Shown: in pieces, positions 27,430 through 36,186 of the stretch | How positions within the stretch are numbered: position 1 is the first letter of the stretch | Layout of the letters: each line of letters begins with the position of its first letter | Assembly: GCF_000696095.1 (NCBI RefSeq) | Contig: NZ_BAYX01000005.1 | Span: 372,001 to 436,000, forward strand | DNA length: 64,000 nucleotides | Origin: Rhizobium rhizogenes NBRC 13257 | Lineage (GTDB): Bacteria > Pseudomonadota > Alphaproteobacteria > Rhizobiales > Rhizobiaceae | Direction: 5' to 3' | Translations under genes and position numbers: made by a program | The notes under the pieces: model-generated | Seen by the model: only the letters and a program-made list of their open reading frames with translations | Database searches by the model: none | What the model was told of the DNA's origin: nothing

Positions 27430-28586
27430 GCACCATGAACCGCTTCACTCTCCTTCGCCGCACCATGGCACGCAAACCAACGCGCAGCCTGCTTCTGATC
27501 ACAAGCATCGCGATCGCCTTCTTCATCTATCTCGTCCTGACCAGCTTCGAACATGGCTTTCTCGGCGGAGCGGTGGATTCGGAGCGGCTGATTGTGACCA
27601 ACAAGGTCGGCGATACCCTGCCCTTGCCGATCAGCTATTACGACAAGATCCATGTGCTGCCCGATATTGCCGGAGCGACCTACATGGCGCGCAGTCGCGC
27701 GACCTACCGGACACCGGCGAATTTCCTGGGCCTGACGGCGGTGGAGCCGTTAAGCTTCGCCACCTTCATCGGTGATCAATACGATATTCCCACGGACGCC
27801 CTTGCCCGTTTCGGAGAGGTTCGCAACGGTGCCATTGTCGGCCGCAGCATTGCTTCCCAGGAGGGCTGGATGCTCGGGCAGACGATCACGCTGAACACGT
27901 CGAGTTTCGTCAAGACCGATGGCAACTCGGACTTCCAATTCGAGATCGTCGGCATATTGGACGGCAAGAAATCCGCCGACACGCATTTCGTGATGGCGCG
28001 ATACGACTACATCAATGCGGAGCGCGGCATGGACCGCGACACCGTGACCGGTTTCGGCATTGTGCCGAAGAAGGATGTTCGCACCGATGACGTCATCAAG
28101 TCGGTCGACACCCTCTTTGCCAATTCCGCCTACGAGACCCGGACACGCACGGAGGCAGAGTTCATGAAGGCCTTCATCGCGCAATTCGCCGATATCGCAA
28201 CCATCGTCCGTCTGGTGGTTGGCGTCGCCTTCATCACCATCCAGATGATCGTCGCCAATACCATGTTCTTCGCCATCCGCGAGCGGACGAAGGAAATCGG
28301 CGTACTGAAGGTCCTCGGCTTCTCCCGGCTCTTCGCTCTCGGCAATGTTCTGGCAGAGACATCTGCCCTGTTTGCCACGGGACTCGGCCTTGCTCTCGGC
28401 CTTGCCTTTACCGCCATCCTGCTGCTGCGAGAACCGCTGCGCACCATCGTGCCGGACCTGACGCTCACGCCTTCGATCATTGCCGAGGCGATCGTCCTCG
28501 CCGCCTTGCTGGCGCTGGCAACCGGCGTCGCGCCAGCCTTCAACGCCATGCGCGTGCCGCCCAGTGCCGCTTTGAGAGAAAGATGA
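27426..28586 (+). CDS. FtsX/MacB-type ABC permease (first)
   Basis: The 386-residue inner-membrane permease has an N-terminal helix (SLLLITSIAIAFFIYLVLT), a large periplasmic domain and three C-terminal helices of the FtsX fold, with IRERTKEIGVLKVLGFSR as the cytoplasmic coupling segment. GTG at 27426 overlaps the ATPase stop and is five bases after GGGAGG; ATG at 27435 is the alternative. It probably pairs with the second permease as a heterodimer. Confidence 0.88.
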   Translation: MSTMNRFTLLRRTMARKPTRSLLLITSIAIAFFIYLVLTSFEHGFLGGAVDSERLIVTNKVGDTLPLPISYYDKIHVLPDIAGATYMARSRATYRTPANFLGLTAVEPLSFATFIGDQYDIPTDALARFGEVRNGAIVGRSIASQEGWMLGQTITLNTSSFVKTDGNSDFQFEIVGILDGKKSADTHFVMARYDYINAERGMDRDTVTGFGIVPKKDVRTDDVIKSVDTLFANSAYETRTRTEAEFMKAFIAQFADIATIVRLVVGVAFITIQMIVANTMFFAIRERTKEIGVLKVLGFSRLFALGNVLAETSALFATGLGLALGLAFTAILLLREPLRTIVPDLTLTPSIIAEAIVLAALLALATGVAPAFNAMRVPPSAALRER

Positions 28587-28590
28587 GACC

Positions 28591-29793
28591 ATGAGCACGA
28601 TTGTCCGCCAATCCCTGGCCCTCACCCTATCCAATCTGAAGTCCCTCCGCCGCCGGATATGGATTTCCCTGTCGCTGATATTTTCCGTGGCGATGGTCGT
28701 CACGGTTCTGCTCGGCTTTCTGGCGATGTCGAACGGCTTCCAGACATCGCTGCTACAAGCTGGTTCCAAGGACATCGCCATTGCCCTTGGCAAGGGAGCC
28801 GGGACGGAACTCGGCAGCCGGATCGAACCCTCCCAGCTTCATTATCTCGATGGTATCACCGGCATCGCTGTCGACGCGGCCGGCGCTTCCGTCTTGTCGC
28901 CCGAAATGGTCGTGCCGGTAGAAGTTCCGGAAAAGACCGACGAACTGCTTTCTACGCTGTCGCTACGCGGCATTGGTCCCTTCGGCCTCAGCGTGCGTCC
29001 GAATGTCAGGATCACTCGCGGCCGGATGTTCAATCCAGGCGCCAGCGAAATCGTCGTCGGTCGCCGGCTGAGCCTTGATTACAAGGGGCTGGAGATCGGC
29101 GAACAGCTGACGTTCGGCACATCGAAATGGACCATCGTCGGTATCTTCGATGCTGGCGGCTCCGTCTTCGAATCCGAGATGCTGGCGGATATCGGCGTGG
29201 TGCGGACGCTGTTTAACCGACCAAACCTGATCCAGAGCGTCAGAATCAAACTGACCACACCGGAGGCGCTGCCGGCCCTGCAATTCATGGCTGCCGCTAC
29301 GCCGCAGATCGGGCTGACGCTGCGATCGGAACAGGATTATTTCGCGGGACTTGCCGAACGGACGTCGAAGCTGATCCTTCTCCTCGGCTGGCCGCTGGCG
29401 ATCACCATGGCTGCCGGCGCCGTGGTTGGCGCCATGACGACCATGTTCAGTTCCGTGTCGGATCGCAGCACCGAGATCGCCACGGTCCGAGCCATCGGCT
29501 TCAGCCGGCGGGCGGCCTTTGCCGGTACATGGATCGAGGCGATGGCTCTGACCTGCCTCGGCTGCCTGGCCGGCGTCGGCTTTTCCTATCTCGTCCTCAA
29601 CGGCTGGACGGCGTCGACCGTGAGCCCCGACCGCACACAGATCGGATTTCAGCTGGTGCTGTCTCTTCCGCTGGTGATTAAGGCGGTCTGGCTGTCCTTG
29701 ATTATCGGTGCCATCGGCGGCGCATTGCCGGCGGTGGCCGCCACACGTATCCCGCTCAGACTGGCAATGAACGGGCGAGCGCAGGCCGGCTGA
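28591..29793 (+). CDS. FtsX/MacB-type ABC permease (second)
   Basis: The 400-residue inner-membrane permease is organised like its neighbour: an N-terminal helix (ISLSLIFSVAMVVTVLLGFL), a periplasmic domain with VVGRRLSLDYKGLEIGEQL, and a C-terminal three-helix FtsX domain with SDRSTEIATVRAIGFSRRAAF as the coupling loop. It begins four bases after the previous stop. The two permeases differ clearly in sequence, so a heterodimer is more likely than recent duplication. About 180 bases without a recognised gene follow (29794-29972). Confidence 0.88.
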   Translation: MSTIVRQSLALTLSNLKSLRRRIWISLSLIFSVAMVVTVLLGFLAMSNGFQTSLLQAGSKDIAIALGKGAGTELGSRIEPSQLHYLDGITGIAVDAAGASVLSPEMVVPVEVPEKTDELLSTLSLRGIGPFGLSVRPNVRITRGRMFNPGASEIVVGRRLSLDYKGLEIGEQLTFGTSKWTIVGIFDAGGSVFESEMLADIGVVRTLFNRPNLIQSVRIKLTTPEALPALQFMAAATPQIGLTLRSEQDYFAGLAERTSKLILLLGWPLAITMAAGAVVGAMTTMFSSVSDRSTEIATVRAIGFSRRAAFAGTWIEAMALTCLGCLAGVGFSYLVLNGWTASTVSPDRTQIGFQLVLSLPLVIKAVWLSLIIGAIGGALPAVAATRIPLRLAMNGRAQAG

Positions 29794-29972
29794 CGAGCAA
29801 GCAGATTCATGCGGCGATTGCGCGCGTGCAAATTGGGAAAGTACGAGTTCGGAACAGGCTCGTGATGATCTTATCGCCGGGCCGCATAAGCCGCGCCCGG
29901 CGATCTGCCTATTCATCGGACAATGACGTCTGCACATGAGCGGTTGTCGAACAACCGGAACATGCGCCTCGT

Positions 29973-30407
29973 TCACGCCGTCTGACTATGTTCCCCGCCA
30001 CGGCGCGAAATGCCGCTTAAGGCCTCGGCGGCGAAACCGTTCTTGTGGGCCACGGCTATATCGCCAAGCGAAAGGATACCGACCAGCCGCTTGTTGTGAT
30101 CCAGCACCGGCAGGCGGCGCACCTGAATATCGCCCATGTTGCGGCAGACGTCGTCGATCTCCTGATCGTCGAAGCAATATTTGACGTCTGACGTCATCAC
30201 ATCGCGGACCTTCGCATCCGGACCCATGCCCATGGCAATGCCACGGATGGCGATGTCGCGATCGGTGATCATGCCGACCAAACGATCATGATCGGCAACC
30301 GGCAGAACGCCGGCATCGAGATCCGCCATCGTCTGCGCGGCGCTCAGAATCGTCTCATCAAGGTTGGTGATGCGTACATCGTGCGTCATCGCGTCACGGA
30401 CTTTCAT
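29973..30407 (-). CDS. CBS-domain pair protein
   Basis: This 144-residue cytoplasmic protein is almost entirely two CBS motifs: MKVRDAMTHDVRITNLDETILSAA with ITDRDIAIRG, and VRDVMTSDVKYCFDDQEIDDVC with LSLGDIAVAH. CBS pairs bind adenosine nucleotides and act as energy or redox sensors. ATG at 30407 follows GGAGGAA. The protein has no catalytic partner domain, so it may act as a free-standing regulator. It is convergent with the exporter operon, and no partner is evident nearby. Confidence 0.88.
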   Translation of the reverse strand: MKVRDAMTHDVRITNLDETILSAAQTMADLDAGVLPVADHDRLVGMITDRDIAIRGIAMGMGPDAKVRDVMTSDVKYCFDDQEIDDVCRNMGDIQVRRLPVLDHNKRLVGILSLGDIAVAHKNGFAAEALSGISRRGGEHSQTA

Positions 30408-30620
30408 CGGTTCCTCCATCATCGGACGCCGTGTTCTGGTCGTTGACGGGATCAGCATCGGGCGGCGGCCGCTTCCCTGCTGATCGCAGCGCCCTCTCCC
30501 AAGGGCCTGCTACCACAACAGATGAAGGGGCGATCGGTTCCGGCCTTATTGCGGATATTTGCAATCACATCTCGAACTCGTCGTCCTCCCGGCGAGCAGA
30601 TGACGGCATATCCCGAAACT

Positions 30621-30649
30621 GAAACGGCCTCCCGATGGGAGGCCGTTTC
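30621..30649 (-). terminator. Strong hairpin terminator downstream of dctA
   Basis: GAAACGGCCTCCC pairs perfectly with GGGAGGCCGTTTC over 13 bp around a three-base loop. It lies 28 bases beyond the dctA stop and is followed on that strand by an interrupted T-rich stretch (AGTTTC). It is the likely dctA transcript end. The rest of 30408-30677 shows no gene. Confidence 0.65.
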
Positions 30650-30677
30650 GCGTTTTCGCAGATTGTCGACGATGCCG

Positions 30678-32009
30678 TTATTCAGCGGCCTGCAGTGCAG
30701 GCGTCTCGAGATCTCCGGTCAATTTCCCGGCCATGGCGGCCGCGAACTTCGTCTGGTCGAGTTCGTTTTCCCAGCGTGCAACAACGATAGTGGCAACAGC
30801 GTTGCCGACGAAGTTGGTGAGCGCGCGGCATTCCGACATGAAGCGGTCGATGCCGAGGATCAGCGCCATGCCGGCAATCGGAACCGAAGGCACGACGGCG
30901 AGCGTTGCGGCCAGTGTGATGAAGCCGGCGCCCGTGATGCCAGCAGCACCCTTGGAGCTCAACATGGCCACGAGCAGCAAGAGGATTTGATCGCCGAAGG
31001 ACAGCGACGTATCAGTCGCCTGGGCGATGAAGAGAGCCGCCAGCGTCATGTAGATGTTGGTGCCGTCGAGGTTGAAGGAATAACCCGTCGGAGTGACGAG
31101 GCCGACGACGGAACGCTTGCAGCCGGCACGTTCCATCTTGTTCATCAGGCCGGGCAGTGCGGCTTCCGAAGACGAGGTGCCGAGGACCAGCAGCAGCTCT
31201 TCCTTGATATAGCGGATCAGCGCCAGGATCGAGAAGCCGTTGTAGCGGGCGACGGCGCCGAGGACGACGAGCACGAAGAAGATGGACGTCAGATAGAAGG
31301 TGCCGATCAGGAACGCCAGGTTGGCGATCGTGCCGATACCGTATTTGCCGATGGTGAAGGCCATGGCGCCGAAGGCACCGATCGGTGCGAACTTCATCAG
31401 GATCGAGACCATGCGGAAGATCGGGGTGGTCAACGCCTGCAGGAAGTCAACAACCGGGCGACCGCGGTCGCCGACGGCGCCAAGTGCGATGCCGAAGACC
31501 ACCGAGAAGAACAGCACCTGGAGAATATCGCCCTTGGCGAAGGCGCCGACGATGGTGTCCGGAATGATGTTCATCAGGAAGCCGACAACCGAGGCGTCAT
31601 GCGCCTGCGCGGCATAGTTACTGACCGCCTTCGTGTCCAGCGTTGCCGGATTGATGTGCATGCCGGCGCCCGGCTGCACGACGTTCGAGACGATGAGACC
31701 GACGATCAGCGCCAGCGTCGAGAAGGTCAGGAAGTAGATAAACGCCTTGCCGACGACGCGACCGAATTTCTTCAGGTCCGACATGCCGGCGATACCGGTC
31801 GTCACCGTCAGGAAGATAACCGGCGCGATGACCATGCGGACCAGCTTGATGAAAGCGTCGCCGAGCGGCTGCAGCGACGTGCCAAGCTGCGGATAGTAAT
31901 GGCCGAGCAGGATGCCGGCGGCGATGGCAGTGAGAACCTGCACGTAGAGGTGCCGGTAGAAGGGTAGTTTGACGCGCGTTTCGGCGTCGGCAGCGATGGG
32001 AGCAATCAT
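30678..32009 (-). CDS. dctA: C4-dicarboxylate transporter DctA
   Basis: The 443-residue inner-membrane symporter of the DAACS family imports succinate, fumarate and malate with cations. Length and sequence match rhizobial Dct[27 protein letters not shown] at the N-terminus, [14 protein letters not shown], the serine-rich re-entrant loop [21 protein letters not shown], and [13 protein letters not shown] at 32009 follows GGAGGA; the longer frame to 32054 runs toward the promoter. It is divergent from dctBD and preceded by a -24/-12 promoter, the classical DctB/DctD-controlled arrangement. In legume symbionts DctA feeds bacteroid nitrogen fixation. Confidence 0.96.
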   Translation of the reverse strand: MIAPIAADAETRVKLPFYRHLYVQVLTAIAAGILLGHYYPQLGTSLQPLGDAFIKLVRMVIAPVIFLTVTTGIAGMSDLKKFGRVVGKAFIYFLTFSTLALIVGLIVSNVVQPGAGMHINPATLDTKAVSNYAAQAHDASVVGFLMNIIPDTIVGAFAKGDILQVLFFSVVFGIALGAVGDRGRPVVDFLQALTTPIFRMVSILMKFAPIGAFGAMAFTIGKYGIGTIANLAFLIGTFYLTSIFFVLVVLGAVARYNGFSILALIRYIKEELLLVLGTSSSEAALPGLMNKMERAGCKRSVVGLVTPTGYSFNLDGTNIYMTLAALFIAQATDTSLSFGDQILLLLVAMLSSKGAAGITGAGFITLAATLAVVPSVPIAGMALILGIDRFMSECRALTNFVGNAVATIVVARWENELDQTKFAAAMAGKLTGDLETPALQAAE

Positions 32010-32094
32010 GATGTCCTCCGTTGTGCCCAACCGATCCCTCGGCCCTCCGGGCAAAGACTAAAACTCAACAGCCTCCGACTGTTTCGTATTCAGT

Positions 32095-32110
32095 AGCAAC
32101 GAGCGTGCCA
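32095..32110 (-). promoter_or_regulatory. Sigma-54 (RpoN) promoter of dctA
   Basis: On the reverse strand the sequence reads TGGCACGCTCGTTGCT, which matches the -24/-12 consensus (TGGCAC, five-base spacer, TTGCT). It is about 86 bases upstream of the dctA start and faces dctA. DctD, encoded divergently, has the GAFTGA-type loop needed to activate such promoters. Confidence 0.88.
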
Positions 32111-32184
32111 AATGGCAGGAAACTGGGCAACGCCTTGATTTAAAGATGGCTTTTCCTGGGCAACTCCATACGAACTTTCGGAAA

Positions 32185-32202
32185 TGTGCGAAAATCCGCA
32201 CA
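32185..32202. promoter_or_regulatory. Candidate DctD upstream activator site
   Basis: TGTGCG-AAAATC-CGCACA is a perfect 6-bp inverted repeat centred about 90 bases upstream of the -24/-12 promoter of dctA, a normal position for a DctD enhancer site. It lies just ahead of the dctB start, so DctD bound there could also affect dctBD. Assignment is by symmetry and position. Confidence 0.6.
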
Positions 32203-32228
32203 AGATGATTTGCAGGGCGCGCGAAATC

Positions 32229-34106
32229 ATGCACAATATGCGGATGTTACAGCGACCAACCACGGAACGATTTTCAACGCCGGAACAACTCGGAAGACGT
32301 TCCCGTCGTGTCTGGATGGTCTTTGTGGTGTTCTGCGCAGCCGTCATTGCGGCTGCCCTCTACGGCGCAAGCTTCTACGGTCGTATGACCGCGATCGAGG
32401 CACTGCAGGGCCAGGGCCACACCGATGCCAATCTGAAGGTCGCGCTGTTGCGCGCGGTGCTCGAACGGCCACGCGCCCTGCCGCTTCTCCTGGCGGAAGA
32501 TCAGCAGGTGCGCGATGCGCTCGCGAGTGGCAAGGACGACGCCGTCATCACGCTTGACCGCAAACTGGAAACCCTCGTGTCCGGCACCAGTGCCGCGGTG
32601 CTTTATGTCACCGGCAAGGACGGCATAGCGATTGCTTCGAGCAACTGGCGCGAGCCGCTGAGCTTCGTCGGAAACGACTATTCCTTCCGTGACTACTTCC
32701 GCCGGGCGATGGAGACGGGGACGGCCGAACATTTCGCGCTCGGCACAGTCAGCAATCGCCCCGGCCTCTATATATCCCGTCGCGTCGGCGAAGAGGGTGC
32801 GGCGTTGGGCGTCGTGGTCGTCAAGATGGAGTTCGACCAACTCGAAGAAGATTGGCGCGAAGCCGTCCGCCCGGCCTATGTCACCGACGAACATGGCGTC
32901 GTGCTGATCACCAGCATTCCCTCCTGGCGGTTCATGACGACGTCGCCGCTGCCGCCCGACAGTCTCGCCGCCATTCGCAAGAGCCTCCAGTTCGGCGGCG
33001 CCCCCCTGGCACCCCTGCCGATTTCCCGCCCGGAACCCATTGGCCCAGAGGCTTCGATCGTCCGCGCAGTCCTGCCGGGCAGCAGTGCCGCGGAATATCT
33101 GCGGCTGACGATACCGGTCCCCTCAACGCCCTGGAGGCTGGACTATCTCATCCCGACGGATCAGGCGATTGCATCCGCCGTCCGAGAGACGCGCTTCCTG
33201 GCGTTGACCGTGCTGGTGCCGATCCTGGCGATCGCCGCCTTTCTGCTAAGGCGCCGTCACGTCTCGGCAATGCAGATCGCGGTCGGAAGAGTGGCGCGCG
33301 AAGAGCTGGAACGGCGCGTGCTGGAGCGCACGGAAGATCTGAGCCAAGCGCGAGACCGTCTGGAGGCGGAAATTTCCGATCATCGGACAACGGAAACCAA
33401 GCTGCAGATCGTGCAGCAGGAACTCGTGCAGGCCAACCGTCTCGCCATTCTCGGCCAGGTCGCCGCCGGCGTCGCCCACGAGATCAACCAGCCGGTCGCC
33501 ACCATCCGCGCCTATGCGGACAATGCCCATATTTTCCTGGATCGAAAGCAGATCGCGCCGGTAAAGGAAAACCTGACCTCCATCGCAGCCCTCACCGAGC
33601 GGATCGGCACGATCACCGAGGAGCTGAAGGCATTTGCCCGCAAGGGGCGGAGCGCGCCGAAACCGGTGGAACTCAGAAGCGTTATCGAAGGTGCCGTGGT
33701 CCTGCTCAGAAGCCGCTTTGCCGGCCGGCTCGACGCTCTGGAGATCGACCTCCCTCCGGCTGGTCTTACCGTCGTCGGCACGCGCATCCGGCTCGAGCAG
33801 GTTCTGATCAACCTCTTTCAGAACGCGCTTGAAGCGCTGGAAGGGCGAGACCGGCCCAGGGTCGAGGTCTCTGCCCGGGAAACAGCCGATGGCGTCGAGG
33901 TCACGGTCTCCGACAATGGCCCCGGCATTCCCTCAGCGATCCTTGATTCACTGTTCACGCCGTTCAACACCTCGAAAGAACAGGGCCTTGGCCTTGGCCT
34001 CGTCATCTCCAAGGACATCGTCACCGACTATGGCGGTCGCATCGAGGTTGAAAGCAGTGGGAGCGGCACCCGTTTCATCATTCATCTGCGCAAGGCAAGT
34101 TCATGA
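32229..34106 (+). CDS. dctB: C4-dicarboxylate sensor histidine kinase DctB
   Basis: The 625-residue membrane sensor kinase is the usual DctB size. It has an N-terminal membrane helix ([22 protein letters not shown]), a periplasmic double-PAS/CACHE domain with [19 protein letters not shown], a second helix near residue 320, a coiled-coil linker, and the HisKA motif [14 protein letters not shown] with His417. The ATP-binding N, G1 and G2 boxes appear as [19 protein letters not shown] and GLGLGL. ATG at 32229 was chosen; upstream starts at 32184 and 32205 fall in or near the DctD site. It senses dicarboxylates and phosphorylates DctD. dctD overlaps its end by four bases. Confidence 0.95.
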   Translation: MHNMRMLQRPTTERFSTPEQLGRRSRRVWMVFVVFCAAVIAAALYGASFYGRMTAIEALQGQGHTDANLKVALLRAVLERPRALPLLLAEDQQVRDALASGKDDAVITLDRKLETLVSGTSAAVLYVTGKDGIAIASSNWREPLSFVGNDYSFRDYFRRAMETGTAEHFALGTVSNRPGLYISRRVGEEGAALGVVVVKMEFDQLEEDWREAVRPAYVTDEHGVVLITSIPSWRFMTTSPLPPDSLAAIRKSLQFGGAPLAPLPISRPEPIGPEASIVRAVLPGSSAAEYLRLTIPVPSTPWRLDYLIPTDQAIASAVRETRFLALTVLVPILAIAAFLLRRRHVSAMQIAVGRVAREELERRVLERTEDLSQARDRLEAEISDHRTTETKLQIVQQELVQANRLAILGQVAAGVAHEINQPVATIRAYADNAHIFLDRKQIAPVKENLTSIAALTERIGTITEELKAFARKGRSAPKPVELRSVIEGAVVLLRSRFAGRLDALEIDLPPAGLTVVGTRIRLEQVLINLFQNALEALEGRDRPRVEVSARETADGVEVTVSDNGPGIPSAILDSLFTPFNTSKEQGLGLGLVISKDIVTDYGGRIEVESSGSGTRFIIHLRKASS

Positions 34107-35467
34107 ACGACGCATCCCCGGTCTTTCTCATCGACGACGACAAGGATCTGTTGAAGGCGACGAAGCAGACGCTTGAACTCGCCGGCTTTTCTGTCTCCGC
34201 CTTTTCGGCTGCGGCGGATGCGCTCGGTGCATTGGAAGCGGATTTCCCCGGCGTCGTCGTTTCCGACATCTGCATGCCACAGATGGATGGGCAGCAGCTG
34301 TTCGATCACGTCAAGGCGCGGGACGCGGATCTTCCGGTCATCCTGGTCACCGGTCACGGCGATATCCCGATGGCGGTGAAGGCGATCCAGGACGGCGCCT
34401 ATGACTTCATCGCCAAACCCTTCGCCACCGACCGGCTGGTGCAAAGCGTACGGCGCGCGGCCGAAAAGCGCCGGCTCGTTCTGGAAAACCGTGCGCTGCG
34501 CATTGCCGCTGAGCAGGCGCAAGGCGATCTGCCGCTGATCGGCCAGACGGCGGCGATGGAGCGGCTGCGCCACACATTGCGGCAGATCGCCGATACCGAC
34601 GTCGACGTGCTGGTGACCGGCGAAACCGGCAGCGGCAAGGAAGTGGTCGCAAGCCTGCTGCATCGCTGGAGCCGGCGGGCAAAGGGCAATTTTGTCGCGC
34701 TCAATTGCGGCGCCCTGCCGGAAACCGTCATCGAAAGCGAGCTCTTCGGCCACGAGCCCGGCGCTTTCACCGGCGCGCAGAAGAAGCGCATCGGCCGCAT
34801 CGAACATGCAAGCGCCGGCACGCTGTTTCTCGACGAAATCGAGAGCATGCCGCCCGCTGTGCAGGTGCAGCTGCTGCGTGTGCTGGAAATGCGGGAAGTC
34901 ACGCCGCTCGGCACCAACGAGGTACGCCCCGTCGACCTTCGTGTCGTGGCGGCCGCCAAGGTCGATCTTGGCGATCCGCGCCAGCGCGGCGATTTTCGCG
35001 AGGACCTTTATTACCGCCTCAACGTCGTCACCATCTCCATCCCGCCGCTGCGCGACCGGCGTGACGATATTCCGCTTCTCTTCGGCTACTTCGCGGAGCG
35101 TGCCGCCAGCCGCTTCAAGCGCGACGTGCCGACCATGTCCACCGCCATTCGCCGCCACTTGCAGCACCATGACTGGCCGGGCAATGTTCGCGAGCTGTCG
35201 CACTTCGCCGAACGTTTCGTCCTGGGCCTGGAATCTGCGGCAGGCTCGAAGCCGGGCGAAACCCCTTCCACCGACACAGTGTTGCCCCTGCCCGCCCGCG
35301 TCGAGCGCTATGAGGCGGACCTGATCCGCGAAACGCTTGCCCAAAATGGCGGCGATGTCCGCCGGACGATCGAGGCGCTCGGCATCCCGCGCAAGACCTT
35401 TTACGACAAGCTTCAGCGCCATGGCATTGTCCGTAGCGAATTTGCGGGTTTTGATGGCGAGGACTAG
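34103..35467 (+). CDS. dctD: Sigma-54-dependent response regulator DctD
   Basis: The 454-residue NtrC-family activator has a receiver domain with acidic pocket IDDDKD and phosphoacceptor Asp55 ([13 protein letters not shown]). An AAA+ domain follows, with GETGSGKE (Walker A), EPGAFTGAQ (sigma-54 contact loop), [12 protein letters not shown] (Walker B) and DWPGNVREL. The C-terminal Fis-type helix-turn-helix contains [18 protein letters not shown]. It overlaps dctB by ATGA. Phosphorylated DctD should activate the dctA -24/-12 promoter at 32095 from a site near 32185. Confidence 0.95.
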   Translation: MNDASPVFLIDDDKDLLKATKQTLELAGFSVSAFSAAADALGALEADFPGVVVSDICMPQMDGQQLFDHVKARDADLPVILVTGHGDIPMAVKAIQDGAYDFIAKPFATDRLVQSVRRAAEKRRLVLENRALRIAAEQAQGDLPLIGQTAAMERLRHTLRQIADTDVDVLVTGETGSGKEVVASLLHRWSRRAKGNFVALNCGALPETVIESELFGHEPGAFTGAQKKRIGRIEHASAGTLFLDEIESMPPAVQVQLLRVLEMREVTPLGTNEVRPVDLRVVAAAKVDLGDPRQRGDFREDLYYRLNVVTISIPPLRDRRDDIPLLFGYFAERAASRFKRDVPTMSTAIRRHLQHHDWPGNVRELSHFAERFVLGLESAAGSKPGETPSTDTVLPLPARVERYEADLIRETLAQNGGDVRRTIEALGIPRKTFYDKLQRHGIVRSEFAGFDGED

Positions 35468-35601
35468 CAACACCAGACTAAAAGATAGCCGGCAATAATC
35501 TTCGACATGCCCATCTGTTCATGCGGATATCGGGCATTAGATAGACGTAAGGGACGCCCGGCTGTTCTTGCCGGCCGGGCGGTGAGGAGAATAGAGGAGA
35601 T

Positions 35602-36186
35602 ATGACGGACATTGGTCTCCGCAACGCGGTCAAACGTGTTGCGCTGTTGAATCTTGGCTATTTCGGTGTCGAATTTGCCGTAGCCCTATCCATCGGCTCG
35701 GTATCGCTTTTCGCCGACAGCATCGATTTCCTTGAAGACGCCTCAGTCAGTCTTCTGATCCTGATGGCGCTCAGCTGGAGCATACGCAATCGTGCCCGTG
35801 TCGGCATGGCGCTGGCGGGGATCTTGCTCATCCCCGGACTGGCAACCATCTGGACCGCCTGGCATAAATTCATGGTTCCGGTGGCCCCGGAGCCGCTGCC
35901 GTTGTCCCTGACAGGCTTTGGAGCGCTGGTTGTTAATCTCTCCTGCGCCATGATGCTGGTTCGCTTTCGCGACCATAGCGGCAGCTTGACCCGCGCTGCC
36001 TTTCTATCTGCCCGCAATGATGCACTTGCCAATATCGCTATCGTCGCGGCCGGTATCGTGACGGCGTTCCTGTGGCATTCCGCCTGGCCGGATCTTATTG
36101 TCGGCATAGCCATCGCTGTGATGAATGCCGATGCGGCGCGCGAGGTCTGGATGACGGCAAGAGACGAACAAAGGGCAGCCGCTTAA
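35602..36186 (+). CDS. Small CDF-like cation transporter
   Basis: This 194-residue membrane protein has about five or six hydrophobic segments and the cation diffusion facilitator pattern: GYFGVEFAVALSIGSVSLFADSIDFLEDA in helices 1-2 and AFLSARNDALANIAIVAAGI in helix 5, each with the Asp residues that line the metal site. Full CDF proteins have about 300 residues with a cytoplasmic C-terminal domain; that domain is missing, as in a recognised class of short relatives. A clear AGGAG site precedes ATG at 35602, and a GC-rich inverted repeat (35555-35581) lies in the leader. The metal is unknown. The gene end overlaps the convergent PLP-protein gene by four bases. Confidence 0.75.
   Translation: MTDIGLRNAVKRVALLNLGYFGVEFAVALSIGSVSLFADSIDFLEDASVSLLILMALSWSIRNRARVGMALAGILLIPGLATIWTAWHKFMVPVAPEPLPLSLTGFGALVVNLSCAMMLVRFRDHSGSLTRAAFLSARNDALANIAIVAAGIVTAFLWHSAWPDLIVGIAIAVMNADAAREVWMTARDEQRAAA

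Noticed and set aside
30522..31967. Long open frame (481 codons) on the + strand opposite dctA
   Set aside because: It is the antisense of dctA, has low-complexity Arg/Asp/Glu-rich composition and no fold motifs. High-GC third positions keep it open.
34082..35473. Long open frame (463 codons) on the - strand opposite dctD
   Set aside because: Antisense of a complete, motif-rich DctD; composition is that of a shadow frame.
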